This document shows positions 43,757 through 53,804 of a DNA stretch of 64,000 nucleotides, piece after piece; position 1 is the first letter of the stretch; every line of letters begins with the position of its first letter. Made by a program: the position numbers and the translations under genes. The stretch lies in NCBI GenBank assembly GCA_003194525.1, contig NBIV01000047.1:62001-126000 (forward strand). The letters run 5' to 3'. Origin of the DNA: Gracilariopsis chorda (taxonomy: Eukaryota > Rhodophyta > Florideophyceae > Gracilariales > Gracilariaceae). Under the pieces are notes generated by a model that searched no databases, was not told where the DNA came from, and saw nothing but the letters and a program-made list of their open reading frames with translations.

Positions 43757-45223
43757 CTACAAGCCGCGAAAAATGGCGGACAAACTGAGCGCCCCTGCGT
43801 CCACCGCGCCAAAACTGTGCGCGCCATTGGAACAGCCAGTGCCGCCACCGCCTCCTCCGCTGCCAACAGCAGCGGAAGCCAACGGCGAAAACTGATATTG
43901 CAACGTATCGTCGTTGGGAAAGATGGCGCTTTCAATTTGCAGAAGATCGACGGCGTTGTGGCCATCCACTGTGGGCGACGGTGCCGCCATGCGTGAGTTT
44001 GAAAGTGGTGCTTGTTCATGCGCATGTGATGATAGCTTATTCAGTTGCGGTGATTGGTCAAGTTGTTGTTGTTGTAGTCGTAGTTGTGGGGCAGTTGCTT
44101 TTGACAGTTCGTTACACGCGCTAGTACCAAGCTCTGCATCTTGAACAATGTCGTAGCAGCGCGCAACATCAGCAGGCGCAGCAGCACTCGTAGCGGGCGC
44201 TAAAGGCGGTTGCGAAAGCTGTTGCAAGTGAGAACGAAGCCGTTTTAACACCGCTTGTTCTCCAGATGCCGGCGGACAATAGCGTCGTTTCTTGGTGTTG
44301 GCCACGCGCGCAGGCTTGGTCTTCTGCGGAGGCGTCTGATGAGCGGATGTGACAAGCTGAAAAATAGGCAATGGTGCACTGATTCGACGTTTGTTAGCTC
44401 GCCGTTTGGCGAGCTGTTCAACGCCATACGTGCTGCTGTTGGGTAGTACCGCCGCTTCGAAAAGAGAATCGGACGCCATGTCAAGTGAGGGAGGTGCTAT
44501 CGACGCACATGCGGCAGTGGTCCAGAACTGATCATCTTCAGTTGTGGCATCTCGTGCAGGCATAGACGGCGATGGTTGTCGTGGTTGCTGTGGTTGCTGT
44601 GATTGCTGCTTTTGTTGGCCGGCTGGTGAGGCGATCGACAGCGCTGCATAGTCGATTGACAGACGGAGGATGCTGTACTGAAGACGGATTAGTGTTGAGG
44701 TTGACGGCACGATGGACGAAACCGTCGTGTGCACTGGCAGATGGTCCAGCGTGATGAGGCGAATCGACAACGACCATTTCGCATGCACGTGCGCAAGCAC
44801 ATCCCATAGCGGACGGGAGGACCGCAGCGCAAGTTCCAGGAAAGGGTGCTTGTTTTGCGAATGCACCAGTTTGGCATCCGCTTGAGAAAGAGGCACAAGT
44901 TGAATGACAACTCTTCTCGACGTTCGTTTCGCACAAGACTGCCGCGCGCCAGGGGACGGCGCGGAGCGAGCAGCCGAGGCGGAGGGCAGGGCGACGAAGT
45001 TAGAAACGCGACGAAGGACGAATCGGGCGTGTTGAGAAACAGTGCAGGCAGCTGGCGAGCCGAGCGAGACGGAAAGATGGGTGACCACTGCGACAAGTTG
45101 CGCTTCGGAAACATGCGGAAGAAGACGCGATGCCAGAGAAGGCGATGCCTGCGCGAGCGCGAGCGCGTGCAGAAGGCGGCACAGAGACGGGCGCGTCCAC
45201 AGGGCGGCGTTATCGTTCTCCAT
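43757..45223 (-). CDS. TKI1/cramped-like nuclear protein
   Basis: An intact 488-residue intronless frame from ATG 45223. Residues about 103-160 (RRVVIQLVPLSQADAKLV; KHPFLELALRSSRPLWDVLA; HVHAKW) resemble the conserved block of plant TSL-kinase-interacting protein 1 and animal cramped/CRAMP1 (K..LQLFP....r..L....HNP.LELTL...K.IS.VL.HL..KW). The usual N-terminal SANT domain is not seen; the N-terminus is Ala/Leu-rich. The remainder is low-complexity (poly-Q, Ser/Pro-rich) with basic nuclear-localisation-like clusters (KRRANKRR; NTKKRRY), and the protein ends SLSAIFRGL. Cramped proteins act in chromatin and histone-gene regulation; role here is inferred. Divergent from the kinase gene, 321 bp apart. 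Confidence 0.5.
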   Translation of the reverse strand: MENDNAALWTRPSLCRLLHALALAQASPSLASRLLPHVSEAQLVAVVTHLSVSLGSPAACTVSQHARFVLRRVSNFVALPSASAARSAPSPGARQSCAKRTSRRVVIQLVPLSQADAKLVHSQNKHPFLELALRSSRPLWDVLAHVHAKWSLSIRLITLDHLPVHTTVSSIVPSTSTLIRLQYSILRLSIDYAALSIASPAGQQKQQSQQPQQPRQPSPSMPARDATTEDDQFWTTAACASIAPPSLDMASDSLFEAAVLPNSSTYGVEQLAKRRANKRRISAPLPIFQLVTSAHQTPPQKTKPARVANTKKRRYCPPASGEQAVLKRLRSHLQQLSQPPLAPATSAAAPADVARCYDIVQDAELGTSACNELSKATAPQLRLQQQQLDQSPQLNKLSSHAHEQAPLSNSRMAAPSPTVDGHNAVDLLQIESAIFPNDDTLQYQFSPLASAAVGSGGGGGGTGCSNGAHSFGAVDAGALSLSAIFRGL

Positions 45224-45544
45224 TGCGACGGCGGCAGAGCTGCGGCAACGGCGGCGGCGCGATGGCGCACGTTCACCTCTTTATGTACGCCCCGGTACCG
45301 TTGGTACCTTCGGTACCCTTGCTTGCACGCGAAGAGAGGCTGCGCATCCTTGACAACTTGGCGCCAAAAAGGCGGCCCCCCGTGTGCGAGTGTACGGCTA
45401 TTACACGTTGGGCGGTGTGATTGCGCGAGAGGCGCGAGCACATCGCTCTCGCGATTTTGTTAATGAAGGACCGCGAATAACGCCCTCTCTTCACCGCGGC
45501 CCAAGTGCGTGTTCGCTGGGCGATGCGCGGTGGGCGCGCACACC
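45224..45544. promoter_or_regulatory. Shared divergent promoter region
   Basis: A 321-bp GC-rich interval between two divergent intact genes; it must contain both promoters. Visible features are GGTACCGTTGGTACC (tandem KpnI-like palindromes, about 45294-45320), but no TATA box stands out. Confidence 0.4.
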
Positions 45545-47365
45545 ATGTCTCATCTTCGCCACGGACGGCCGCATCGAATTCGAGGATGGGCGCTGGTGCG
45601 CTGGCGCTCGGCGCGACTGGCACAGCGACGCTACATGCGTCTGGTCCACTACTCCCTCTCCGTTTACGACGGTCCGGCCGAAGCTCACGACCTGCTCGTG
45701 CTGCAGTGCTGTCTGCTGCCGTCACAGGTGTCGGCCGTGCCGCGGCGAAGGGAGATCGTCGTCAAAATGCCCGCCGATAAACTCGTCGTCTCCCTCAGAA
45801 CTGAGCGCGAATTCGACGCGTGGTTCACTGCACTGTGCGATGCTGCGAGGGTCTTCGACGCTTTTTACACCCTTGTGCCCGGCAAGCAACTCGGTTGCGG
45901 CGCTTTCTCAACCGTCTTCTTCGCATTTGACAAGGGCGACGGCCATCACGTCGCCGTCAAAATCGTCGACAAGTCCCTGTGCTCTCGCGTTGAGTTGACC
46001 CACGCACATACCGAAGCGCGCGTTATGGCGTTTGTAACGCATCCTTGCATCGTCCAATGTCTCGATGTATTCGACTCTCCGGAAGCCGTTCATCTCGTCA
46101 TGAACTATATGTCCGCCTCAACTCTGGATTCCCGCATGTACGCCACCATACCCGCCAAACGCCCGCTCCTGGAATCGGTCGCCGCTACAATCATGTCGCG
46201 TTTGCTGCACGCCCTGGCTTACCTGCACGCCGAGAACATCTGCCATCGCGACGTCAAGCCGGATAACATACTACTTACCGCCCACCCCAACGACAACCTA
46301 TGGGCAACTACAGCACGGCTTTCCGACTTTGGGCTAGCCGCTTTTGTCGATGAGGAAGCGCATCTCACCGACATTGTGGGCACTCCCAATTACCTAGCGC
46401 CCGAAATAATCTCGCGTCATCCCGATGATAATCAGCGTCTTGGATACGGTCCGCCTGTCGATGTATGGGCCGCAGGCGTCACAATGTTCTGGCTTCTATC
46501 TGGTGGAACCTTGCCTTTCGACGCCGCAGACCCGGCAACAGTGCTCAAAAACATCCGTGCATCGCGTCTCAAACTCAGCTCAGACCCGTGGAACAGGGTG
46601 TCAGATCACGCCAAATCTCTGCTACGCGCATTTTTGCATCCCAACCCTTCTACGCGTCTCACGGCCGCCGCCGCGTGTGCGCACCCGTGGTTGCGCCACT
46701 CTCAACAGGTCCTGCCCGTCACCTCGCGCACTCTTTCGTACAGACGCGTCGGACGATTGACACCTGCCGATCGGTGGAGAGTTGCCATTCTGGCGGTCCG
46801 CGCTTTTCTTAACTTGACAGCTTGTGTCGATCAACATCGCGTTGAACAAATGTATACCATTCGGCGTACTCAGTTACAACGCGCCGCTGAGAAACGTCGT
46901 GAAACTGCACGTCGCTCCGACACAAATGAAAAAGCTCCGGAGAGAGCGCCCGCAGGTGCTGATGCGCTCGGCTATAACGTTGGATTAATCCCCTCCTTTG
47001 CGCCGAAAAGAAGGGCCAGAGCGCCACCACCAGACCGTGCCGCAAAGCTGAGGAATTCCAAATCTCTTTCCTTGGAAAAACGCGTCTTTGCTCGAATCAG
47101 TGTGGAACGCGATAGCGTCGGTTCGGACCGCAGTTCTACGGGCGCTGTTTCTAATGTTGGTGCTGCTCGCAGTGTTGATGGGGATAGTCTGAAAAGTGAG
47201 GATAGTGAGGGCGGCTCTTCTTCAAGTACGAGAAGTAGTTTGAGGACGTTTCGTCTCGGCTCAAGAGGCGTGAAAAAGATCTCTAGATTTGGCGCAAGTC
47301 GCGCCGAAGGGGAGCAGTCGCGTATGTCGAACGATGCCTCTCGCTCGACCTCACATGTATTATAG
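45545..47365 (+). CDS. PH-domain Ser/Thr protein kinase (CAMK-like)
   Basis: 606 residues from the first ATG (MSHLRHGRPHRIRGWALV), no introns. Residues about 12-105 look like a PH domain (start GWALVRWRS, strand-rich middle, C-terminal helix EREFDAWFTALCDA). The kinase domain follows: glycine loop GCGAFSTVF (about 118), catalytic Lys in VAVKIVDKS (about 138), HRDVKPDN (about 233), DFG (about 260), GTPNYLAPE (about 280-286), then the CAMK-like lobe (DVWAAGVTMFWLLSGGTLPF). All catalytic residues are present. The C-terminal 190 residues are basic, then Ser-rich and probably disordered. PH at the N-terminus suggests phosphoinositide-linked membrane recruitment. Codon use is GC-rich compared with flanking TE remnants. 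Confidence 0.85.
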   Translation: MSHLRHGRPHRIRGWALVRWRSARLAQRRYMRLVHYSLSVYDGPAEAHDLLVLQCCLLPSQVSAVPRRREIVVKMPADKLVVSLRTEREFDAWFTALCDAARVFDAFYTLVPGKQLGCGAFSTVFFAFDKGDGHHVAVKIVDKSLCSRVELTHAHTEARVMAFVTHPCIVQCLDVFDSPEAVHLVMNYMSASTLDSRMYATIPAKRPLLESVAATIMSRLLHALAYLHAENICHRDVKPDNILLTAHPNDNLWATTARLSDFGLAAFVDEEAHLTDIVGTPNYLAPEIISRHPDDNQRLGYGPPVDVWAAGVTMFWLLSGGTLPFDAADPATVLKNIRASRLKLSSDPWNRVSDHAKSLLRAFLHPNPSTRLTAAAACAHPWLRHSQQVLPVTSRTLSYRRVGRLTPADRWRVAILAVRAFLNLTACVDQHRVEQMYTIRRTQLQRAAEKRRETARRSDTNEKAPERAPAGADALGYNVGLIPSFAPKRRARAPPPDRAAKLRNSKSLSLEKRVFARISVERDSVGSDRSSTGAVSNVGAARSVDGDSLKSEDSEGGSSSSTRSSLRTFRLGSRGVKKISRFGASRAEGEQSRMSNDASRSTSHVL

Positions 47366-47989
47366 CTGTTGTCTGCGTTGTGCGAACCATAATATGGTTA
47401 CGTTCGCTATCCGATGTATTGCATATCTTCACCCGATTCACCTCTTTGTGTAAACGCTCTCGTTTTTCGTCTGGTTTCGTAGCTGCAAAGCAATCCTACA
47501 CACCGGTATTGCACTGATGCCACTTTTGTTGCGCTTCAAGAGTAGTTGACTTCTGGTGTTTGTTCGTATCGTAGCTCTATCCCTACTCAATTTACACCCA
47601 GTAAGGACAGGATCACCAAACACGAGCCCAGGTCTGTTGCGAAGGGGATTCAGTCCACCGCTTCCCGCTTCGCGCATTGCTTGAGCGCCTGTCACCCTTG
47701 CTGTGCCGTGCTTCACGCGGACCCGACAGCCGTTAGGTCAGGCACCAGTTTCAGCAATGGCACGTACGATCATGCTTCTGCCATCACTGCCCCTTGCAAT
47801 CGCTCTCATAAACGACCAAACCAGCTTCCCATGCAGGTAATCCTCCATGGTTCCCCCACCGAGCACCACATACCTCACCTCCCTATGTCATCCAACTGCG
47901 CTCCGTTCATTCTCACCTTGCACTGCATCAGTTGCTCGCGTGCCACCGTCAGAAACAACCTTTCGGTGTTCACCTGATCCGCCACGCGG
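47366..47989. other. Spacer, nothing recognised
   Basis: 3' flank of the kinase gene. No coding or repeat structure that can be supported. Confidence 0.3.
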
Positions 47990-49661
47990 TCAAACACCAC
48001 CCATGACCTCCGAAAAAAATGATAACCTGTACAAACCCTCCGCAACATTAGTCAGCAACATGCTCATTCTCACTTTCACATCGGACATCTCTCCAATGGA
48101 TTCAAGGCCACCATACTCCGACATTGTCATTCGTCCTCTCCTTCTCATCGGACCGAACGCCTCCAGACTATCACCACGGGAGATGAATATCTCATTCACA
48201 GGAAGACTAAATACCTTAAGATACGATGCAGGCGTGCGGATTCGATTAACAAACCTGACAAGCTGCTTGCTTTCCGCAACAACCTCCTCTACCTCAAACC
48301 TTCGATTCAGAATCTTCACAATGTTCTCAACGTGGGGTTTGCTGTTCCCACAAATGTCTTTATGAAGGATACTGGACCGGCTTTTCACTCTTTGACACAC
48401 GTCCTCAAATATCTTTTGTCTGGAAGCGAAACCCTTTCGAAGACAATGTCTTCCGCTTCCCGTGGAGCTGGCAACCGCCTCTCCTGTGCTGTTCGGACAA
48501 TATATGTTCGTTTTTGAGCAACGCCATTCGCTGTCTCCGTCTCCACGTACAGAACACGTTCTCTATCATGTTCGAGTCCGATAAAGGTGTGAGTGAGCGC
48601 CACGCTGAATTGAATCAACTCACGTAACTCTTGAATGTCTCGAAAGCGGAACACGAGTACCTTGGCGCTCAACCTCCAAAACAAAGCCTGTTCATAATTG
48701 ATGCTATCCCAAATCGTAAAGTCGCGCACTCTCACCTCGAGACAACTCATTTGATCACAGCATATAAACGTTCTGATGTTATCAGTAACATGCGTAACGG
48801 TGTCATCATCCGCATCACTCCAATCGCCAAAAGACAAAATCACAGCTTGAAGGGTGCCCATTTTGCGGTCAATGACCGAACAAAGTGCTGTAGCAAGAGC
48901 CTGAAAGCCCTCTGCAGTGAAGGCCTTTTCCATAATAGCTGCAATTTCACTGGACTGAGGCTCCGGATCGACGACACTCTTGCTGAGATAGTTGTCGACG
49001 TCGTTAACAGACGATCTATTAATCTACAAGCTTCCCTTGAATTCATCGCTCCATCCGAATGCTTTGGTATCTAGCATGGCAAGACGGACACAAATTCGAT
49101 CGCGAAAACGCTCATAGTGGTGAGTGAGTGCGCCACTACTCCGAAGCAAGCGAAGCACGATTCGAGGCGTAGTTCTCCTCGACACTCTGCATGCATGATT
49201 AAAGTTGCTGACATCAAAAAGAAAGTCACAAATTCGACTCAAGTTGTCTTGCACGGCACGTGAAGCGTCCAGTACAACTCTAAAGCGCTGTTGTGGAATG
49301 GCAACAGCCTGGTCAAGATCTTCTACCACGGCTTGCACATCCAGTTTAATGCCTACACCTCTCCACACGTAACGGCGGTGACAAGTTCGACGGCGAAATC
49401 TTGCAGAATTTCTGGGAGGGTTTCAAGTGTTTGTGGGGCTTGCTGTTTGACCTGATTGAAACGGGTGTTCTGCGGTGACTGTTCCGTTTGTTGGCTGAGT
49501 AAAATGGACTCGATGGTTTGAAGTTGCGCTGGAACATGCTGAACAACGCTAAGAATTTGTTGCAAGTAACCTTTTGCTGTGTTTTGCCTGGACGATCGAT
49601 ATGAGCTGATTGCCACGCCAAGAACGGCTTCCAAGAGAATGGCGCCAAGCTCCAGTGCCAT
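47990..49661 (-). pseudogene. Unknown protein gene with one stop and two shifts
   Basis: A single gene can be followed from ATG 49661 (MALELGAILLEAVLGVAISS). The frame ends at 49353 and continues one register over (GVGIKLDVQAVVEDLDQAVA) to TAG 49024. It reads on in the same frame after that TAG (MEKAFTAEGFQALATALCSV; VLYVETETANGV) to TGA 48385, and continues after another shift (ILHKDICGNSKPHVENIVKI) to 47990. Total about 550 codons. No family recognised; the N-terminus resembles a helical, glutamine-rich scaffold. It may be a decayed member of a lineage-specific gene family, since lesions are few. Confidence 0.45.
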
Positions 49662-50471
49662 GAGTGCACTCTACGTCAGCTTGTATAAGCCCATTAGAAA
49701 AAGCTCTCCGCAACAACATTGAGAGCTGTTCACAAACTGAAGGCTCAGATTGTGCTCAAGTTGCTCAAGGCGTGGCCGCAAGGACGGCGTGAATTGACAA
49801 ACCGGTTGCAAGTACAGAGTAGAAGCGACTGCGCGGAGGCCCCCTCCATGGGGTGTCAGGGAGAAGGGCGAGGTCGAGAGGTGTTGTACGGCTCTCACTG
49901 GGGCCCGAGTGCGGGGTGGTGGAAGATGGGTGCGGTGTCTTCGCAAACGCGCGTACCGGAATTCCGAGCTGAGGAAGGAAGAGTTGACGCAGGTTTGACG
50001 CGGATGCACGCTTCAACACGGAGCGCGGGGCGTTCCCGCCTGCGAGCTTGGAGGTGCTAACTGCTAACCCTTTGGCAGAAGACCGGGGGAATGGAATGAG
50101 GAATGGCGACCTTGTGCGGATGACGTGGGAAGGCGGCCGACGCTTCGCAATTGGCGGAGTCAAACGCGGCTAAAAAATCTACGACGTGCTGCGCAGGCGC
50201 CACTGCGCACACGTCAACAACGCACGCGGAGGCGCCTCGAGACCGTAACTTACTTCGCCGCCTTGCTGTAGTATAGTGCGCCACCCGAACTGTACGTCCA
50301 CACCGCTTCCGTTGCGCCTCTCTCCTCCGTCCGCGCAGCACTCCCCCTATCTACCCTTGCGACCAAGCACCTCGCCGCCGCCATCCTCGCCAGCGCCAAA
50401 ACGCTCCCCCGCCCCCGTCGCAGCCGCGCTGCAATTTCCCTCCATCGTCGCCATACACAGCAACTCCCAAA
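49662..50471. other. Intergenic, nothing recognised
   Basis: GC-rich interval between divergent genes. The last 150 bp form a C-rich 5' leader of the TMBIM gene (for example CCTCGCCGCCGCCATCC). Frames on both strands here are treated as chance. Confidence 0.35.
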
Positions 50472-51604
50472 ATGAACGCCCCTCCAAAGACAAATGGCGC
50501 CACTTCGGCCATGCCTCCGCCCGCCTCCGCGCCTGTCACCGTGCAGACCGCCTCGGTCGACGTTCGGCTCGCCTTCATTCGAAAGGTCTACGTCCTTCTC
50601 TTCATCAACTTCGCAATTACCATAGGCGTTAGCTGCGCCTTCACTTTCATCGACTCAGTTCGCTCATTCATCGTGCAAAGAACCTATCTCATCTGGATTT
50701 CAATCGCGGTTGCAATCGTAGCTCTTCTCTTTCTAGCATGCGTGCCTCTCAAATTCCCACTCAACCTCATCGTCATGTATATATTCGTACTGTCGTTTTC
50801 GGCTATGATTGGAGTGATTGTCGCCAGGTATTATGACGCGGGTTGGGGTGGTATCGTCTTACAAGCGTTTATTGCTACCGCTGCTGTTTTCTTCTCTGTC
50901 ACTGCCTTTGTGTTCGTTACAAAGATTGACTTCAGTTTTCTCAGATACTTTCTGTTTGCGGGGCTTGTTGTTTTGGTCGTGCTCAGTTTGTTTTCATTCC
51001 TGGTGCCGTTCCCGCGCAATGGACGTAGTCGCTGGTTTGTGTTCGGTATCTCCGTCTTGGGGTACGTGTGTCCCTCACATTTCTTCAAAAGAAAGCGTTC
51101 ACTTTGTTCTAACCGCGTTTCTGCGCGTGCTCGTCTTCTGCTGTTCCGCGACCGTCTTGCGTTCTTTGCTTTTGCCACGCCTGTGCTGCGTTTGTATGCA
51201 GAGTACGTTGTGCTTGTCTTCACCAACTGCGAACTGCACTTCACCTCGTCCGAGCGTTCCGTTTTGCTGACTGTCTTCCGTCCACCCCACGCGTACCTCC
51301 GTGCGATTGCGTCTCTTTTTTTGCCCATTCGTCACCAAAAGGGTAAGTTGTTCACGTCCGACACATACAGCACCAAAGCAACACATAAACAGCGCTCTGA
51401 CCACAATACGACCAACATCAACCCCCCAACTCTGTGAAATGATGAAACGCAGCCTTGCTCATGACTGGATACCTGTTATACGACACATCAATGGTGCTCA
51501 AGCGCTACGGACCCGATCAGTGGCTTATCGCTGTCGTATCGCTTTACGTCGATGTCACAAATCTGTTCTTGTACCTCCTCAACATATTCTCATTCGTCAA
51601 CTAG
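50472..51604 (+). CDS. TMBIM/Lifeguard (Bax-inhibitor-1 family) protein, two exons
   Basis: Exon 1 is 50472-51060 and exon 2 is 51453-51604, separated by a 392-bp GT-AG intron (donor GTACGT, acceptor ACGCAG). Splicing gives a 246-residue protein. Exon 1 encodes the VRLAFIRKVYVLLFINFAIT start that typifies the family, then six hydrophobic segments. Exon 2 adds the diagnostic end, TGYLLYDTSMVLKRYG (YDT) and LYVDVTNLFLYLLNIF. The join creates ISVLALLMTGYLLYDT in frame. TMBIM proteins are ER/Golgi/plasma-membrane calcium-leak channels that dampen cell death. The frame continuing past 51060 in the intron is not coding. The ATG context (CCCAAAATGAAC) is good. Confidence 0.9.
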
Positions 51605-52346
51605 GTGCAGCGCACCGCATGGCCTTTAGGGTATCGTTTGCCCTTGTACGTATGCTGCCCATCGTAGTTCTATTGTGATAACGTGACTGTCTCTTCGCCT
51701 CATTCTAGCACTATTCCTTCTGTTGTAAAGGACTCCCAAAGACCAATCAAGCCTCCGAAAGCAATCAGGGCATTCCGTACGCTCCTAGAACGGTTTTCAA
51801 CGGCACAAAAGAGCCGTCTTCAGAACAAAGATGGCTCTTGGGAACCATTATTTACCTCATGGCTCGATCACGGACGTGCCCAAACTTGTGCCCATGGCAG
51901 CATAAGCCCAAGCGCCGCACTCGATCGAATCACCAGCCATCTTCGACGACCGACAGCGTGCTGTTTGCTTTCCTCAATGCGCTCCTTTTCGCTCGCAGCT
52001 CGCAGTACCCTTTCTCGGCCGCGCTATCGCACCGCTACCTAACTCCGGCGCAAAACATCGTCGTTCACCGCCCCGCCAAAATAATGGCGGCGCCTTCCTC
52101 ATTCACATCCCCATCTACCATGAAGTTGGGCGTACCATTATCGCATCCGTGACCCACCAGTGGCTGAGGCGATGGGCGATGGAGGCACACCTGTGCGTTC
52201 GCGGCTTTTGTTTGGGAATTTGCATGACGGTAATTTACCCTTATCTGTTACCGTTTACGGACGAAGACATTAGCGAGCATACGCACCCAGAATTCTGCGG
52301 AGTACGAAGCAGAATTCTGCCAAAATCATTACACTGAAACAAGAGG

Positions 52347-52380
52347 AAGCGGCCTTCGGCCGCGGGCGGCGCTGCGCGAC
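52347..52380 (+). repeat. GC-rich double hairpin, copy 2
   Basis: GCGGCC-TTC-GGCCGC followed by GGCGC-TGC-GCG. It shares the upstream sequence GAAACAAG with copy 3 (53709-53746). Confidence 0.6.
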
Positions 52381-53708
52381 AATGAATGAGGGTGACTTCG
52401 GGTGATCTGCAGCCCGTGGCTGCTTGCTATCGCTCTGTGGGCGCCATCACGAGACGGTGACGCAGGGGGCCAAAATAAATGACAAATTAGCCTAAAAAAG
52501 GTATTCCTCGTAGCTCGAAGCCCCAAAAAGATGAAACAACACGATCAAAAGATCAAATGAACAACCAATGCAGGGACCAAAAGGACTCAACCTGCAACGA
52601 TAACAACAAATACAAAAGGAGAGCACAAGGCTCAATCCAAATACAAACTTCTTGATACTTCTTGAAACGGCGCACAACCCAAGAATTTCTTCAAGGGTCA
52701 CTAGCAGTCAGACTCCCGGCTTCCAGTAAGACACTCCGGATGTGAAGTGATTTCTGCAGCCTATGCACTTTTGCACCAACCAGAAGCAGGTTCGTACAAT
52801 CCTTACAGGGCTTCCAAAGGAGAGCTACTAACAGCGGGATATGCTTTCACTCTATACCCAATCTGGCCCTTTTCAGGAGAGGTTGCACGGCACATCGCCT
52901 GCGGACAGCTTCCCGTCAAGAACCTCCGTCCGGAAACCACCAGGTCTTTCGACCGTCACCGTTATCCGAGCAAAGCTCCGGTGGGGGCTCACAGACGACA
53001 GAAGCGCCTTTGGTACACACTACCCGTCTCCCGTCCACGCCAAGGGCGCTTCAACCGGTCTCAGCGACGGTAATGCCCCACCCCAAGTATGCACAAAGCG
53101 GCAAACGCCTCACTAAGTGCGGTTGAGAGTTGATGGTTGATAGTAATAGTTGAGACAGTTGTGGGGGTGAGGACTTGAGATGCGGTTCTCCTTGAGATGA
53201 GTCCAGACCGAAGTTCGGGACTCAACTCGCCCTTTTATAGAGTCAAAAAGCATGCAAAACAACACAGAAACGCATTACTACTTTCTACTTACTCATGTGT
53301 GCGTCTAGGTTACTCCATTGGCTTCCAGAAGCCTCTGGAGCTGCACACTAACCAATAGTAATTTAGCAAATGGCGACTGCATCACCGAAATACAGTGGTA
53401 ATGCTGGGCCAGCGAAGCTTACAATGCTCCAGACACTGCTGGAGCACTCTACACGTGTGTTCCAGCAGTGCTGGAATATTCTACCAGTTTCGCGACCGAC
53501 ACGCTCCCAAACGGCCTACAAACCAATGACGGCCGCTGCGCCGAGAGTAAATATGGAATAAAGTTTTTATTGTTTCCCCACTTTCCAGTGGCCAGAACAT
53601 TCAAACTGTAGTTTGAATCTTTCGGGTCAGTCATTGCTGGCAGAGGTGCCAGCAATCCACAAAGTGTGTGTGTGTATGTGTGAAGAGTATTTACAAAGAA
53701 ACAAGGAA

Positions 53709-53746
53709 AAGCGGCCTTTGGCCGCAGGCGGCGCTTCGCGCCTCGG
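53709..53746 (+). repeat. GC-rich double hairpin, copy 3
   Basis: GCGGCC-TTT-GGCCGC followed by GGCGC-TTC-GCGCC. It lies about 60 bp downstream of the Helitron helicase stop (in minus orientation), preceded on the plus strand by AAAGAAACAAG, as in copy 2. Confidence 0.6.
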
Positions 53747-53804
53747 CCAAAAGTTTGCATAAGTTATCCGCACAAATTTTGGTTTACGCATAAACTAAAC
53801 TATT

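Larger units (their letters stand above)
51605..53804. other. Non-coding, hairpin-rich repeat region
   Basis: No gene supported. Notable structures: two CAGAATTCTG palindromes near 52290-52320; two copies of the GC double hairpin (52347-52380, 53709-53746); CACTGCTGGA/TCCAGCAGTG (53434-53470); ATTCAAACT/AGTTTGAAT (53599-53618); and ATTGCTGGCA-GAGG-TGCCAGCAAT (53633-53656). The right part probably belongs to the 3' flank of the Helitron. Confidence 0.5.

Noticed and set aside
50831-51328. 165-residue minus-strand frame across the TMBIM gene
   Set aside because: It is antisense to TM-encoding exon sequence and to the intron; the plus-strand gene explains the region.
51061-51437. Continuation of the TMBIM frame past 51060
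   Set aside because: It lacks the family C-terminus, whereas splicing to 51453 gives the diagnostic YDT and LYVDVTNLF segments in phase.
53690-53750. Double hairpin as the Helitron 3' terminal hairpin
   Set aside because: No CTRR follows within the usual 10-12 nt, and the module also occurs at 2659 and 52347 without Helitron genes nearby.
53401-53760. CRISPR-like array of palindromes
   Set aside because: The hairpins are all different and irregularly spaced, with no repeated unit and spacer; the host is eukaryotic.
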